The notes under the pieces: generated by a model
Databases searched by the model: none
What the model saw: the letters and a program-made list of their open reading frames with translations, nothing else
Told to the model about the DNA's origin: nothing
Shown here: one piece after another, positions 8,233-16,500 of the stretch
How the letters are laid out: every line of letters begins with the position of its first letter
Numbering within the stretch: position 1 is the first letter of the stretch
Origin: Natronolimnohabitans innermongolicus JCM 12255
GTDB lineage: Archaea; Halobacteriota; Halobacteria; Halobacteriales; Natrialbaceae
Assembly (NCBI RefSeq): GCF_000337215.1
Contig: NZ_AOHZ01000034.1
Coordinates: forward strand, 43,178-102,969
Length of the DNA: 59,792 bases
Direction: 5' to 3'
Program-made: the position numbers and the translations under genes

Positions 8233-8307
8233 ACCCCGGGTGTCGAGTGTAATCTGCGTCGACGGTTGCCCCAGAGCGGTCTCGATACCCCGGGTGTCGA
8301 ATGAAAT
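8233..8307 (+). repeat. ORB-like pair downstream of orc1
   Basis: Copies at 8233-8253 (ending GTGTAAT) and 8287-8307 are separated by 33 bp. The second ends 27 bp before the orc stop codon. Confidence 0.85.
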
Positions 8308-8333
8308 CCGATCCGAGAATCGATCATCACCGC

Positions 8334-9581
8334 TCACTCGAGTTCCGAGAACCGGTCGTCGTTGTGGATAACCGCCTGCACGACGGACGGATCCTCGAGC
8401 AGGTAGTAGTAATTGGTCACGCCGCTGCTGTAGCCGCGGCCGACTCGTTCGGTTCGGCCGAGGATGTCGAGAAAAACCTGCTCGTCGAGTTTGTCGCTCA
8501 TCCGCCGCTGCGAGAGCGTTTCGATCCCGAGGGCGCTGTCCGAGGTGATGTTCTTGTACATCTCGTACACCTCGCGCGTGGCGAACTCCTCCCGATCGCT
8601 GTGGCGGCCCGCGAGCAACGACAGCGCGTAGACGGACGCCTTGATCTGGGTCGGCTGCCCCTCGAGCAGCTGGGAAAAGCGGTCGATGTCGGCTTTCTCT
8701 CGAGCGTCGCGGACGTGGGATTCAGAGACTTCGTCGGCGTCTTCGTCTTTCGCGAGTTCGCCGGCGTTGCGGAGGATGTCGAGCGCTTTTCTCGCGTCGC
8801 CGTGTTCCTGGGCCGCGAACGCGGCGCTCAGCGGGATGACGTCGTCCGAGAGCACGCCGTCCCGGAAGGCGTCCGCGCGGTTGTACATGATCTCGCGGAG
8901 CTGGTTGGCATCGTAGGGCGGAAACACGAACTCGCGATCCTGGAGACTGCTGAGGATCCGTTCGTCGAGCGATTGCTTGAACGAGATCTTGTTGCTGATC
9001 GCGATGATCCCCACCTTACAGGAGTCTAACTTGCCGGCCTCCCCCGCGCGGGACAGTTGCATGAGAATCTCGTTGTCCTGCAGTTTGTCGATCTCGTCGA
9101 GAATGATGATCGCCACGTCGTAGAGTCGGTCGAGGATCGACCAGAACCGCTCGTAGTAGACGTCGGTCGAGAGACCGGTGACGGGGATACTGATCCCGGT
9201 CCGTTCGGGATCGTTCAGCTCCTGTGCCAGATTGATCACGACGCGCGTCTCGGTCTTCGTCTGCGTACAATCGATGTAGGCTCTGCCCATCTCCGTTCCG
9301 TTCTCGATCGAGTACTGCTGGGCGCTCCTGGTGACGTGTTTGGCCACGAGCGACTTTCCGGTTCCCGTCTTTCCGTAGACGAGCGTGTTTCGCGGCGACT
9401 GCCCCTTTACCGCGGGGTGAATACTCGAGGCGACGTTCTGGATCTCGCTGTCCCTGCCGATAATTCGGTCCTCGTTCGGCACGAGGTCGATATCGAGGAG
9501 TTCCTTGCGCTTGAAGATCGGATCCTCCGTGGCCCAGAAATCCTCCAGGGATCCGTTTTCGTGATCGGCGTCCTCGCTCAT
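8334..9581 (-). CDS. Orc1/Cdc6-type replication initiator
   Basis: This 415-residue AAA+ ATPase has the Orc1/Cdc6 layout: a short acidic N-terminus, Walker A GKTGTGKS at about residues 70-77, Walker B IIILDEIDKL at about 160, a sensor-1 strand (VGIIAISNKI), an initiator-specific helix/arginine region (ERILSSLQDREFVFPPYDA) and a C-terminal winged-helix domain from about residue 310. It should bind the surrounding ORB-like boxes and load the MCM helicase. The ATG at 9581 lies about 25 bp from a TATA-like sequence, so the mRNA is probably leaderless. Haloarchaea carry several paralogues, and which origin family this belongs to cannot be settled here. Confidence 0.93.
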   Translation of the reverse strand: MSEDADHENGSLEDFWATEDPIFKRKELLDIDLVPNEDRIIGRDSEIQNVASSIHPAVKGQSPRNTLVYGKTGTGKSLVAKHVTRSAQQYSIENGTEMGRAYIDCTQTKTETRVVINLAQELNDPERTGISIPVTGLSTDVYYERFWSILDRLYDVAIIILDEIDKLQDNEILMQLSRAGEAGKLDSCKVGIIAISNKISFKQSLDERILSSLQDREFVFPPYDANQLREIMYNRADAFRDGVLSDDVIPLSAAFAAQEHGDARKALDILRNAGELAKDEDADEVSESHVRDAREKADIDRFSQLLEGQPTQIKASVYALSLLAGRHSDREEFATREVYEMYKNITSDSALGIETLSQRRMSDKLDEQVFLDILGRTERVGRGYSSGVTNYYYLLEDPSVVQAVIHNDDRFSELE

Positions 9582-9601
9582 ATACGAGGCGTCCCACCGG
9601 G

Positions 9602-9613
9602 ATTACATATAGA
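9602..9613 (-). promoter_or_regulatory. TATA-box candidate of orc1/cdc6
   Basis: On the minus strand TCTATATGTAAT lies 21-32 bp before the ATG, the normal position for a leaderless haloarchaeal promoter. Confidence 0.6.
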
Positions 9614-9758
9614 CCGGTGATCGAGGACGACCGACCGTCGGGTGTAGGATGCGAAAATAACCCCTTCTGAGAGGTATGTAGGTGATATAACAAACGATGA
9701 ATGAGACCCACCGTCGAATGAAACCGGGGGACTGCGGTTGTGTGATGAACACTCGGAC

Positions 9759-9779
9759 ACCCCGGGTGTCGAGTGAAAT
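9759..9779 (+). repeat. ORB-like motif upstream of orc1
   Basis: A perfect copy of the 21-bp motif, 178 bp upstream of the orc ATG, in the same orientation as the downstream copies. A decayed copy may precede it at about 9705-9724. Confidence 0.85.
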
Positions 9780-9819
9780 CGGTCGCTGGGGTGTCGGAGT
9801 GCCCTTCCTCGAGCGGACC

Positions 9820-9896
9820 GCAGTTCGATTCTCGTTGACCTGACTGCAGTCCGATTCTCGCTGGCCAGATCACGGTCCGATTCCGCTGAACTGGCT
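9820..9896 (+). repeat. Degenerate 26-bp tandem repeat in the origin flank
   Basis: Three units beginning GCAGTTCGATTCTCG, GCAGTCCGATTCTCG and ACGGTCCGATTCCG. The third is cut by the left end of the inserted element; related sequence resumes at 12941. Confidence 0.7.
9883..9894 (+). repeat. Left 12-bp direct repeat (target-site duplication candidate)
   Basis: CCGCTGAACTGG is identical to 12941-12952 and directly abuts the inverted end of the element. Confidence 0.75.
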
Positions 9897-10025
9897 TTGT
9901 TGAAATCCTTCCAGTCAGATACGAACTCCGTGCTGAATACACAGCGCGTATCGGTCACTGATATCTCAGCCGTTGGTGAGAAGACGAATTGGTAGAGACA
10001 GAGGAACAAGATACTGCGTCGGATC

Positions 10026-11042
10026 TTAGCGTTGTGATTCGCGGAGGATCAGCGGCTCGATGGCAAGTGTCCGTTTTGCTATGGTGACGATGCGAAGGAC
10101 GTACGAGACGAACAGCATGAATGGAACGAGCGTCACCGCAAACGCACCGCCCACGACGAGGATGATGTGATCGAGACCGAGTGTGCTTCCTGGGAACGTC
10201 CCCGCATCGACGATTCCGACCATGATACCCGCAACGGTCAATGCCGGGACTGCAGCATAGAGAATCATCTGAGACAAGTCGATGAGTGCCCACTGGAAGT
10301 ACAGCGTCTTGACGTGTTCGCGCGCCGGACCAAACAGAGACAGCGCTGTTTTGAGGTCGTCAAGTAAGCCGCGTTCTTCCTCATTGAGGCTCTCTTCGTA
10401 TTCGTTCCCGAGACGTTCAACTTGGAATATTTTCCAACTATAATTGAAATTTAGTGCAGCGAATAACACATCGAACGAGCCGAATTGCGCATCCTCAAGT
10501 TGGTCATGCACCGTGTCAGCGTTCCCAGTGACGCTTTCAGCGAATTCATCGACTTCTTCTCGAAGGTTCTCGTTATCATTCTTGTCAATGGACTCTCGAA
10601 GGGCCGTCGCCCGTTGTGCCGTGATCCCGATGATCTGCCGGAGGAATTCGGATGGATCGGCAGGACTCGGAGATCCGATTAATTCTTCAGTAAAGTCCCG
10701 GACATCCATCGAACTGGACATACGCTCGCGTTGATCGCCGAGCGGACCGTTCTCTTGGGAGAGGACGAGTTGACCGATCGTGACGACGAGTGTCGTCCCA
10801 GTCACGATGACCGTAATCATCGTTGAGAACATCGTGTTGATCATGTTACCGGACTCGATTTGCTGTGAAAACGGTGGATCAAGGACAGCAACGGCGATGA
10901 CGAATGCGACGAACACGGCACTGGTCAAGATGCTGGAGACGAGAAGACGGTTCGCGCGCAGCATCAACCAGAGTTTAATCCTACTCTCGCCTGAGCGCTC
11001 ACGCATCGTATTGGCCGTACTGATATCGGTCTCGTCAGTCAT
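10026..11042 (-). CDS. Four-TM membrane protein of unknown function
   Basis: This 338-residue protein has two membrane segments near residues 34-56 and 70-92, a soluble helical, acidic central domain of about 150 residues (FTEELIGSPSPADPSEFLRQII...), then two more segments at about 253-278 and 288-315. I do not recognise a family. The 2TM-soluble-2TM plan vaguely recalls channel-like or sensor proteins, without supporting motifs. Its ATG overlaps the stop of the DUF4177 gene in an ATGA junction, so the two are translationally coupled. Base composition is AT-richer than the surrounding chromosome. Confidence 0.75.
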   Translation of the reverse strand: MTDETDISTANTMRERSGESRIKLWLMLRANRLLVSSILTSAVFVAFVIAVAVLDPPFSQQIESGNMINTMFSTMITVIVTGTTLVVTIGQLVLSQENGPLGDQRERMSSSMDVRDFTEELIGSPSPADPSEFLRQIIGITAQRATALRESIDKNDNENLREEVDEFAESVTGNADTVHDQLEDAQFGSFDVLFAALNFNYSWKIFQVERLGNEYEESLNEEERGLLDDLKTALSLFGPAREHVKTLYFQWALIDLSQMILYAAVPALTVAGIMVGIVDAGTFPGSTLGLDHIILVVGGAFAVTLVPFMLFVSYVLRIVTIAKRTLAIEPLILRESQR

Positions 11043-11245
11043 ACTGGCTCATCCGATTGGGCAGGTCGCTTGAAAACGAGGTACTTGGTGCCGCCTCCTT
11101 CGTAGTCGATTGTCTCCACAAACTCCCAGCCTTCTGCACCGAGTTGATTCAATTCTGCTTTCGGATCCTCTGCTTCTTTTTGGCTCTCATCGCGCGGTGG
11201 GCAAAGCGTCTCGTACTCCCAGCGGATCGCCTCTGATTCGGACAT
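11039..11245 (-). CDS. DUF4177 domain protein
   Basis: This 68-residue protein reads WEYETLCPP...ELNQLGAEGWEFVETIDYEG...YLVFKRP, the compact alpha-beta fold of DUF4177 (WEY start, LGxEGWE core, LVFKR end). Function is unknown. A GTG three bases upstream is an alternative start. A TATA-like GATATAGAG about 30 bp upstream and the CTACTAGTAG palindrome at 11248-11257 suggest it can be transcribed from its own promoter. It overlaps the downstream four-TM gene by 4 bp. Confidence 0.8.
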   Translation of the reverse strand: MSESEAIRWEYETLCPPRDESQKEAEDPKAELNQLGAEGWEFVETIDYEGGGTKYLVFKRPAQSDEPV

Positions 11246-11318
11246 CACTACTAGTAGGTACTACAGCCCTCTATATCCCGCTCCACTACCGAGACTGTAC
11301 GTTATACGGAGAACGAAT

Positions 11319-12035
11319 TTATCGGTTCTCTTTCCAGTCGTCCGGGTCCCCTTCACGGAACTCACCCTTAGCATGGCGCTCGTGGGGCCAGAAGGTGACG
11401 CCCAGCAGTACGACGTAGAACACACCCACAACGGCAACCACAGCAATCCCGGGGATACGGGCGATTTCAGCGGTTGTCAGCCAGTCCTGGCGCGGTGCGA
11501 ACGCTGTAATCCTGAAGACCCACGCGACCAAGAGGACACTGAGCAGAGCAAGGTACACACGCCGGAGCCGGTTTGCGAGTGCTTCGTATACCGAGACTTT
11601 CAGCGTCGGCCTGCGATAGTCCCTGCTCAGTTCCGCTCGCCAGTCGTGACTTTCAACGCCTTGGGACGGATCGAGGGCGTTTGCGAACAGGTTCTCTTGG
11701 ATGATTCGAGCACGAGAGCGAAAGACGTCGTAGTCCCGGTACCGCCGTGCTTCGATGCCCAGAAAGATGGTGACGATAAGGATCCCGACCAGCAAGATAT
11801 AGTGTGGGTTATCGGGACTCGAAAACGCCCACGTCAAGATTGCCGCCATCAGCGTCACCGCCCACGTCGTTGTCTCGTCAAGGCGCTCCCGCCACGTCCC
11901 CACTCGGTCTATCTCTCCGCGATAGACATGGGCCATCACCGAACCGAGTCCCGTACTGTCGTCAACCATTTCACGACCGATCTCCCGTTGATCTGGTGCT
12001 GTTGGGTCGAACTCGTCGCTATTCGAATCGGTCAT
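11319..12035 (-). CDS. DUF2270 membrane protein
   Basis: This 238-residue protein opens with MAHVYRGEIDRVGTWRERLDETTTWAV, the characteristic DUF2270 entry. Two membrane segments (about 54-66 and 76-92) are followed by EARRYRDYDVFRSRARIIQENLFAN and a second pair of segments (about 160-178 and 196-222). The HERHAKGEFRE tail is cytoplasmic and charged. The family is haloarchaeal/bacterial with no proven role. It is first of the three-gene run with DUF4177 and the four-TM protein; the intergenic gap is 73 bp. Confidence 0.82.
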   Translation of the reverse strand: MTDSNSDEFDPTAPDQREIGREMVDDSTGLGSVMAHVYRGEIDRVGTWRERLDETTTWAVTLMAAILTWAFSSPDNPHYILLVGILIVTIFLGIEARRYRDYDVFRSRARIIQENLFANALDPSQGVESHDWRAELSRDYRRPTLKVSVYEALANRLRRVYLALLSVLLVAWVFRITAFAPRQDWLTTAEIARIPGIAVVAVVGVFYVVLLGVTFWPHERHAKGEFREGDPDDWKENR

Positions 12036-12124
12036 AGAGGAGAGACATCTCCTCGCTCCATAAGAAGTTATGGTGACAGCGTAATCTGAGTGTCATGTAC
12101 TGGAGAACATCGAACAGTTCGCAT

Positions 12125-12147
12125 ATGTAGTTGCCGTTCAATACAGG
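12125..12147 (+). repeat. 23-bp direct repeat, left copy
   Basis: ATGTAGTTGCCGTTCAATAC plus three bases recurs with one change at 12654-12676. The pair brackets the wHTH gene within the element. Confidence 0.8.
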
Positions 12148-12171
12148 TGAAACAGTGAACGCCGTCCCCTC

Positions 12172-12540
12172 TCACTCACGAAGGAGTACAACGGTCTCTT
12201 CCTTTTGCTGGTCGATCAACAGTTCGAGCAAGGGCCTCATCTCGTCGAACCGTGGACCTTTCGTTACGACGTGGGCGTCTCGGTCCCACTCGATGAAACC
12301 GTAGTCGGCCAATTTGGGAAGATGAACGTGGTGCAACCGAAGGAGTTCCTCGTCCACTCCTGGAACCGTTCGGGAGCTGGACAGGTGTTGTTGGAAGAGA
12401 TTTTCGTCAGCGTTAGCGATCTCCTGTGACTTTCCAGAGAGCTCCGGAACGTGGTACGGGTTGTGGGTTACTAACTCGACTAACAACTGGCGTCGGCGGC
12501 TGTCAGCCAAAGCGTCAAACGATCCATCATTATCGATCAT
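12172..12540 (-). CDS. Haloarchaeal winged-helix regulator (DUF7344 type)
   Basis: This 122-residue protein begins FDALADSRRRQLLVELVTHNPYHVPEL and continues RLHHVHLPKLADYGFIEWDRDAHVVTKGP, the wHTH plan of small haloarchaeal regulators in which LHHxHLPKLxxxGxI is the recognition-helix/wing region. The start is supported by a GGAG ribosome-site-like stretch just before the ATG. It is transcribed towards the DUF2270 operon 137 bp downstream and is the likely regulator of that cargo. It is bracketed by a 23-bp direct repeat. Confidence 0.82.
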   Translation of the reverse strand: MIDNDGSFDALADSRRRQLLVELVTHNPYHVPELSGKSQEIANADENLFQQHLSSSRTVPGVDEELLRLHHVHLPKLADYGFIEWDRDAHVVTKGPRFDEMRPLLELLIDQQKEETVVLLRE

Positions 12541-12653
12541 CCTGGTCTCCTCGATATGTATTCGTCGTCAATCCCATTAACTATAGAACATTTTAACGAG
12601 CGGTTGTTGTTTTGATTAACTGAGTGAGTAAACAAGGTGCGATCCGTACGCAC

Positions 12654-12676
12654 ATGTAGTTGCCGTTCAGTACAGG
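12654..12676 (+). repeat. 23-bp direct repeat, right copy
   Basis: One mismatch to 12125-12147. An inverted fragment of its core (ACTGAACGG) recurs at about 12823-12831, hinting at an older, decayed mobile sequence. Confidence 0.8.
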
Positions 12677-12763
12677 GCAACGAGTGTGCACCCACCGCGA
12701 GCGACCGAAGGGAGCGAGCGGGCCGACGACCGACCCGTAGGGGAGGGAGGAGTGCTTTTCATC

Positions 12764-12814
12764 AACGTTTTGCCGAGTGCGGTCGCTTCGCGACCGCACG
12801 CAGAGCAAAACGTT
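12764..12814. other. Long stem-loop near the element's right end
   Basis: The outer arms AACGTTTTGC/GCAAAACGTT and the inner arms GTGCGGTCGC/GCGACCGCAC (loop TTC) form a 51-nt compound hairpin. There is no T-run after it on the plus strand, so it is not a classic terminator. No gene is evident from 12541 to 12940. Confidence 0.7.
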
Positions 12815-12940
12815 GGCAGGTCTACTGAACGGTTGATTCGCCTGATTATACGTGAAGCAAACGATGCTGCCGTGCTGCATGCATCCTCTGTATCTCGCAC
12901 GACGCGTAAAACCTATCACAACTTTAGGATTTCAACAGAG

Positions 12941-12952
12941 CCGCTGAACTGG
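12941..12952 (+). repeat. Right 12-bp direct repeat (target-site duplication candidate)
   Basis: CCGCTGAACTGG is identical to 9883-9894 and abuts the right inverted end. Confidence 0.75.
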
Positions 12953-13036
12953 TTTTGTCCGAGAAGTTGAGCTCGTCCGGGAAGCTGGTCCTGTTCGAGA
13001 AACTGGTCTCGTCCAAGAACGTACTCCCGAGGTCGA
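12947..13036 (+). repeat. Degenerate 18-bp tandem repeat in the origin
   Basis: Five units on the theme ARCTGGTCTCGTCCGAGA. They continue, across the element, the repetitive flank seen at 9820-9896. Confidence 0.65.
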
Positions 13037-13046
13037 AGACACTCAC

Positions 13047-13067
13047 ACCCCAGGTGTCGAGTGTAGA
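13047..13067 (+). repeat. ORB-like motif left of the AT-rich segment
   Basis: ACCCCAGGTGTCGAGTGTAG plus one base, same orientation as the orc-proximal copies. Confidence 0.8.
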
Positions 13068-13195
13068 GTGGGAAAATCAGCGTCGGTAGCGCCTAAATGG
13101 ACGGCCTAGATACATGGTTGGAAGAGTCGAGGAAGAGTCGAAGTGGTGTCGAGAGTACGACGAGAACCACACACGCAAGCCACTAGCTGCAGTGC

Positions 13196-13272
13196 GGATA
13201 TGGTTTCTAGCCCTATTTAATAAATCTATCCATATTAAAGATCGATGTTTTGATGTGTGTATTCAATCGAAA
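13196..13272. other. AT-rich segment, duplex-unwinding-element candidate
   Basis: About 75 bp with runs such as CTATTTAATAAATCTATCC and CATATTAAAGATCGATG, in striking contrast to the GC-rich surroundings. It lies between facing ORB-like motifs at 13047 and 13328. Confidence 0.6.
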
Positions 13273-13327
13273 CCAGGTAATCTCTCTACCCCACAGGTAC
13301 ACAGACGCTACACCCCCATTTCACCAC

Positions 13328-13348
13328 TCTACACTCGACACCCGGGGT
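13328..13348 (-). repeat. Inverted ORB-like motif right of the AT-rich segment
   Basis: TACACTCGACACCCGGGGT on the plus strand is the only clear motif copy in the opposite orientation. It closes the inverted pair with 13047-13067. No gene is evident from 13349 to 13516. Confidence 0.8.
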
Positions 13349-13516
13349 GTGGGCGTCCCATAACCCAACGAACAGCTTCAGCCACGACTCGACACAACTC
13401 GACACACGATCAGAACTACCACCCAGCCACCCCCTGAACGAAACCCGAACCATCATCAGACACACCCGACACGAAACCCGAACCAGCGATCCACATCGCC
13501 GACGCCGTCTCGGTGT

Positions 13517-16500
13517 TCACTCGAGGGCCGCCTCGACCAGTTCGATCGGCGTCGGCGGTTCCTCGTCGGCTCCAGGGCGGTTCTCGAGTTGGGTTCGACA
13601 CGACGCGCCGGGAGCGACGACGCGTTCACCGTCGCTGTCGTCGACCTGGTCGTACAGGATCGATGCGATGGCGTCGCTCATCGAGGCGTGTTCGGCCTCG
13701 TAGCCGAAGCTGCCGGCCATTCCACAGCAGCCCGAATCCAGCGGGTCGACGGCGTAGCCGGCGCGCCGGAGCACGCCGACCGCGTGGTGATCTTTCTTCG
13801 TGGCCTTCTGGTGGCAGTGGCCGTGGTAGACGAGCCTTCCGTCGGTCGCCGCGTCGTCACCGGTCGCCGCATCTCCACCAGTTGCCCCACCGCCACCGGA
13901 CACCGAGCCATCGAACGCCATCTTCTCGTCCAGTCGAAACGTATCGATGTACTCGCAGACGCCGTAGGTTGCACCCGCCACCCGCTCTACGTCCGCACCC
14001 GAGAGCAGGTCGCCGTAATCGAGCTGGAACATGACCGCGTCCGAAGGTTCGACGACGACAATCTCCCAGCCCTCCTCGACGAGCGGTGCGAGCGCGTCGA
14101 CGTTTTCCCGCGCTGTCTCTCGAGCCCGATCGAGAAAGCCCTTCGAAAACGCGGGACGGCCGGTATCGCCGAGGTCGTCCGGAACCTGCACGTGGACGCC
14201 GGCGGCCTCGAGGACGCGCACGGCGGCCCGGCCGGCCGCGGGATGGCTGTAATTGGTGTAGGTGTCGGGGTAGAGGACGACCTTCCGATCGGCCTCGGCT
14301 CGGCCCACTTGCGGCCCACCGCGTCGGGTTCGCGACTCCGCGCTCGAGGGGCGCTCATCCGACCTCGTTTCGACCTGCCGTGACCCGCCGTCTCCTCGAG
14401 GCGCTTCACCGCTTCGCGTCCGTTCAACTCCCCCTGTTTCTTCGACCCGCCGCGTCTCGAACCAGTCCCGAAACGTCTCGGCGTGGAACGTCGGCAGCGG
14501 TCGACTCGAATCGATGCCGATCGTGGCCTCGAGCGCCGAGCGAGCGCCGGGAACTTTCGCCATCGCGTTCGAGAGCGGAGCGAACCTCGAGCCCCACTTC
14601 GAGAGCGTGGCGACGTTCGCGAAGAGTCGGTCGCGCAGCGTGGCGCCGTGTCGCTTGTGGTGTTCGTGGCTGACCTCGGCTTTGAGCTTCGCCATGTCGA
14701 CTTCGCTGGGACAGTCGACGGCACAACCCTTGCAGCCGATACACAGACCCATCACCTCTTCGACGAACTCGTCGGAGAACGCCTCCTCGGGACCCATCTC
14801 CCCGCTCATCACCTGCCGAAGCGCGTTCGCTCGGCCACGGGTCGCCGTGATCTCCTCGCGACTGGCGCGGTAGGTAGGACACATCACGCCGCCGGTGGTC
14901 TCCTGCTCGCCGCGACAGCCGCCACAGCCGTGACAGAGTTCGACCATCCCCTGGAAGCCGTTGTCGTTCGCCCAGTTCAGTTCGGGCTCGAAGCCGGCCG
15001 TGAACTCGTAGTCGGGATCGAATCGCAGGTGCTCGCGCAGGTCGGTCGGCTCCGCATCCCGGAACACGACCTGTCCGGGATTGAGTAGCCAGTCGGGATC
15101 GAAGGCGGACTTCAGGTCCTGAAACGTCTCCCAGAGCTCCTCGCCGTAGCGCTTCCGATTCCACTGGGTGCGGGCGCGGCCGTCGCCGTGCTCGCCAGAG
15201 ACCGATCCGCCCAACTCGACGACGAGATCCGTCACGTCGTCCGCGATACCGTGTAGCTGGTCGAGTCCGATCTCGGTCTTCGTGTTGACCAGCGGCCGAA
15301 TGTGGAGCACGCCGGGACCGGCGTGGGCGTAAAAGGATGCATAGGTGTCGTGTTCCTCGAGAATCTCCTCGAACGCCGCGACGAATTCGGGGAGTTTCGT
15401 CGGTGGAATCGCCGTATCCTCGATGAAGGAGACGTGCTTCTCGTCGGTCGTCCGCGAGAGCAAGATCGGGAGCCCCGACTTGCGAAGCTTCCAGAGCTGG
15501 GCGCGCTCTTCTCGGTCGTAGGCCTCGAGCGCCTCGAGTGCGAGCGGATCGGCGTTCGTCGTCGTTGTCGTCGCTCCGTCCGGAACGGCCCCCGCCGGCG
15601 TCGCCGACGGGACGCGATCGGCAAGCAGTTCGGCAACCCGTTCCTTCCCGTGGGCGCTATCCTCCGCGTAGAACTCCACCAGGAGCGTGGCGTTGGTCCC
15701 GTCGGGAAGGATCTCGGTGACAGGACCGAACTCCGCCGTCTCCCGAGCCAGATCGATTAGCACGTCGTCTAACACCTCGACGGCGGCCGGATCGTGCTCG
15801 AGGATCGGCGCGACATCTCGCATCGCCTCGTGGAGGTCGGGATAACACAGCAAGGCGACGGCCTTGGTCTCGGGAACGGGCTCGAGCGACACCGTCGCCT
15901 CGGTGACGATCGCGAGGGTTCCTTCGCTGCCGGCGAGCAGGCGCGCGAGGTTGACGGTGCCCGGCTCGCCGGTCGCTTCCCCGCCCGGCAGGTCCTCGCC
16001 GCGGGCCTCGGCGACGAGTCGGTCGAGGTTGTAACCGGAGACGTTGCGCTTGAGGTCGGGATACGCGTCTTCGATCAGGTCCGCGTCCTCCTCGAGGATG
16101 CGCTCGATTTCGGCGTAGATTCGCCCCTCCAGGTCGCCGTCGGACTCGGCGCGCTCGCCGATCTCCGCGACGGTCACCTCGCCGAACGTCGTCACGGTAC
16201 CGTCGGCGAGGACGGCTTCTACGTCCTCGATGTACGCGTCCGTCTTGCCGTACTGAAGGGAGTGAGAGCCCGTCGAGTTGTTCCCGATCGCGCCGCCGAT
16301 GGCGCTTTTGTCCCCCCACGCCGGGTCGGGAGCGAACTTCAGACCGTGCGGGGAGCAGGCCTCGTTCAGCGTTCCGAGGATCGTTCCCGGCTGGACCGTC
16401 GCCGTTCGCCCGTCCGGATCGATCTCGAGGATGTCGTTCATGTATCGGGTGAAATCGAGGACGACGGCGCGGTTGACCGTCTGCCCCGCGAGGCTCGTTC

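Larger units (their letters stand above)
9895..12940. mobile_element. 3,046-bp cargo element with IS-like ends, no transposase
   Basis: The left end reads CTTTGTTGAAATCCT and the right end AGGATTTCAACAGAG, which are inverse complements except one base. Both ends are abutted by the same 12-bp direct repeat. Joining the flanks at that repeat restores a continuous degenerate tandem repeat of the origin, as expected for an insertion. The interior is visibly AT-richer than the neighbours and holds a wHTH gene and a three-gene membrane operon, but no transposase frame. It could be a non-autonomous transposon or the remnant of a composite one. The ends resemble insertion-sequence termini, but I cannot assign a family. 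Confidence 0.7.
7510..13348. other. Probable replication origin region around orc1/cdc6
   Basis: An orc1/cdc6 gene (8334-9581) is surrounded by repeats of a 21-bp motif (core CCCCRGGTGTCGARTGAAA). It combines an imperfect dyad with a G/C string, the layout of archaeal origin recognition boxes. Nine clear copies lie in the orc-gene orientation on both sides of the gene. One further copy at 13047 and an inverted copy at 13328 bracket an AT-rich stretch. Origins next to orc genes with ORBs around an unwinding element are established for haloarchaea. Origin activity here is inferred. Confidence 0.75.

Noticed and set aside
12764-12814. Transcription terminator of the element's genes
   Set aside because: The stem-loop lies upstream of the wHTH gene, not after any gene, and no T-tract follows.
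9895-12940. A complete insertion sequence with its transposase
   Set aside because: All sizeable frames were assigned (wHTH, DUF2270, DUF4177, four-TM) and none resembles a transposase, so only the ends are IS-like.
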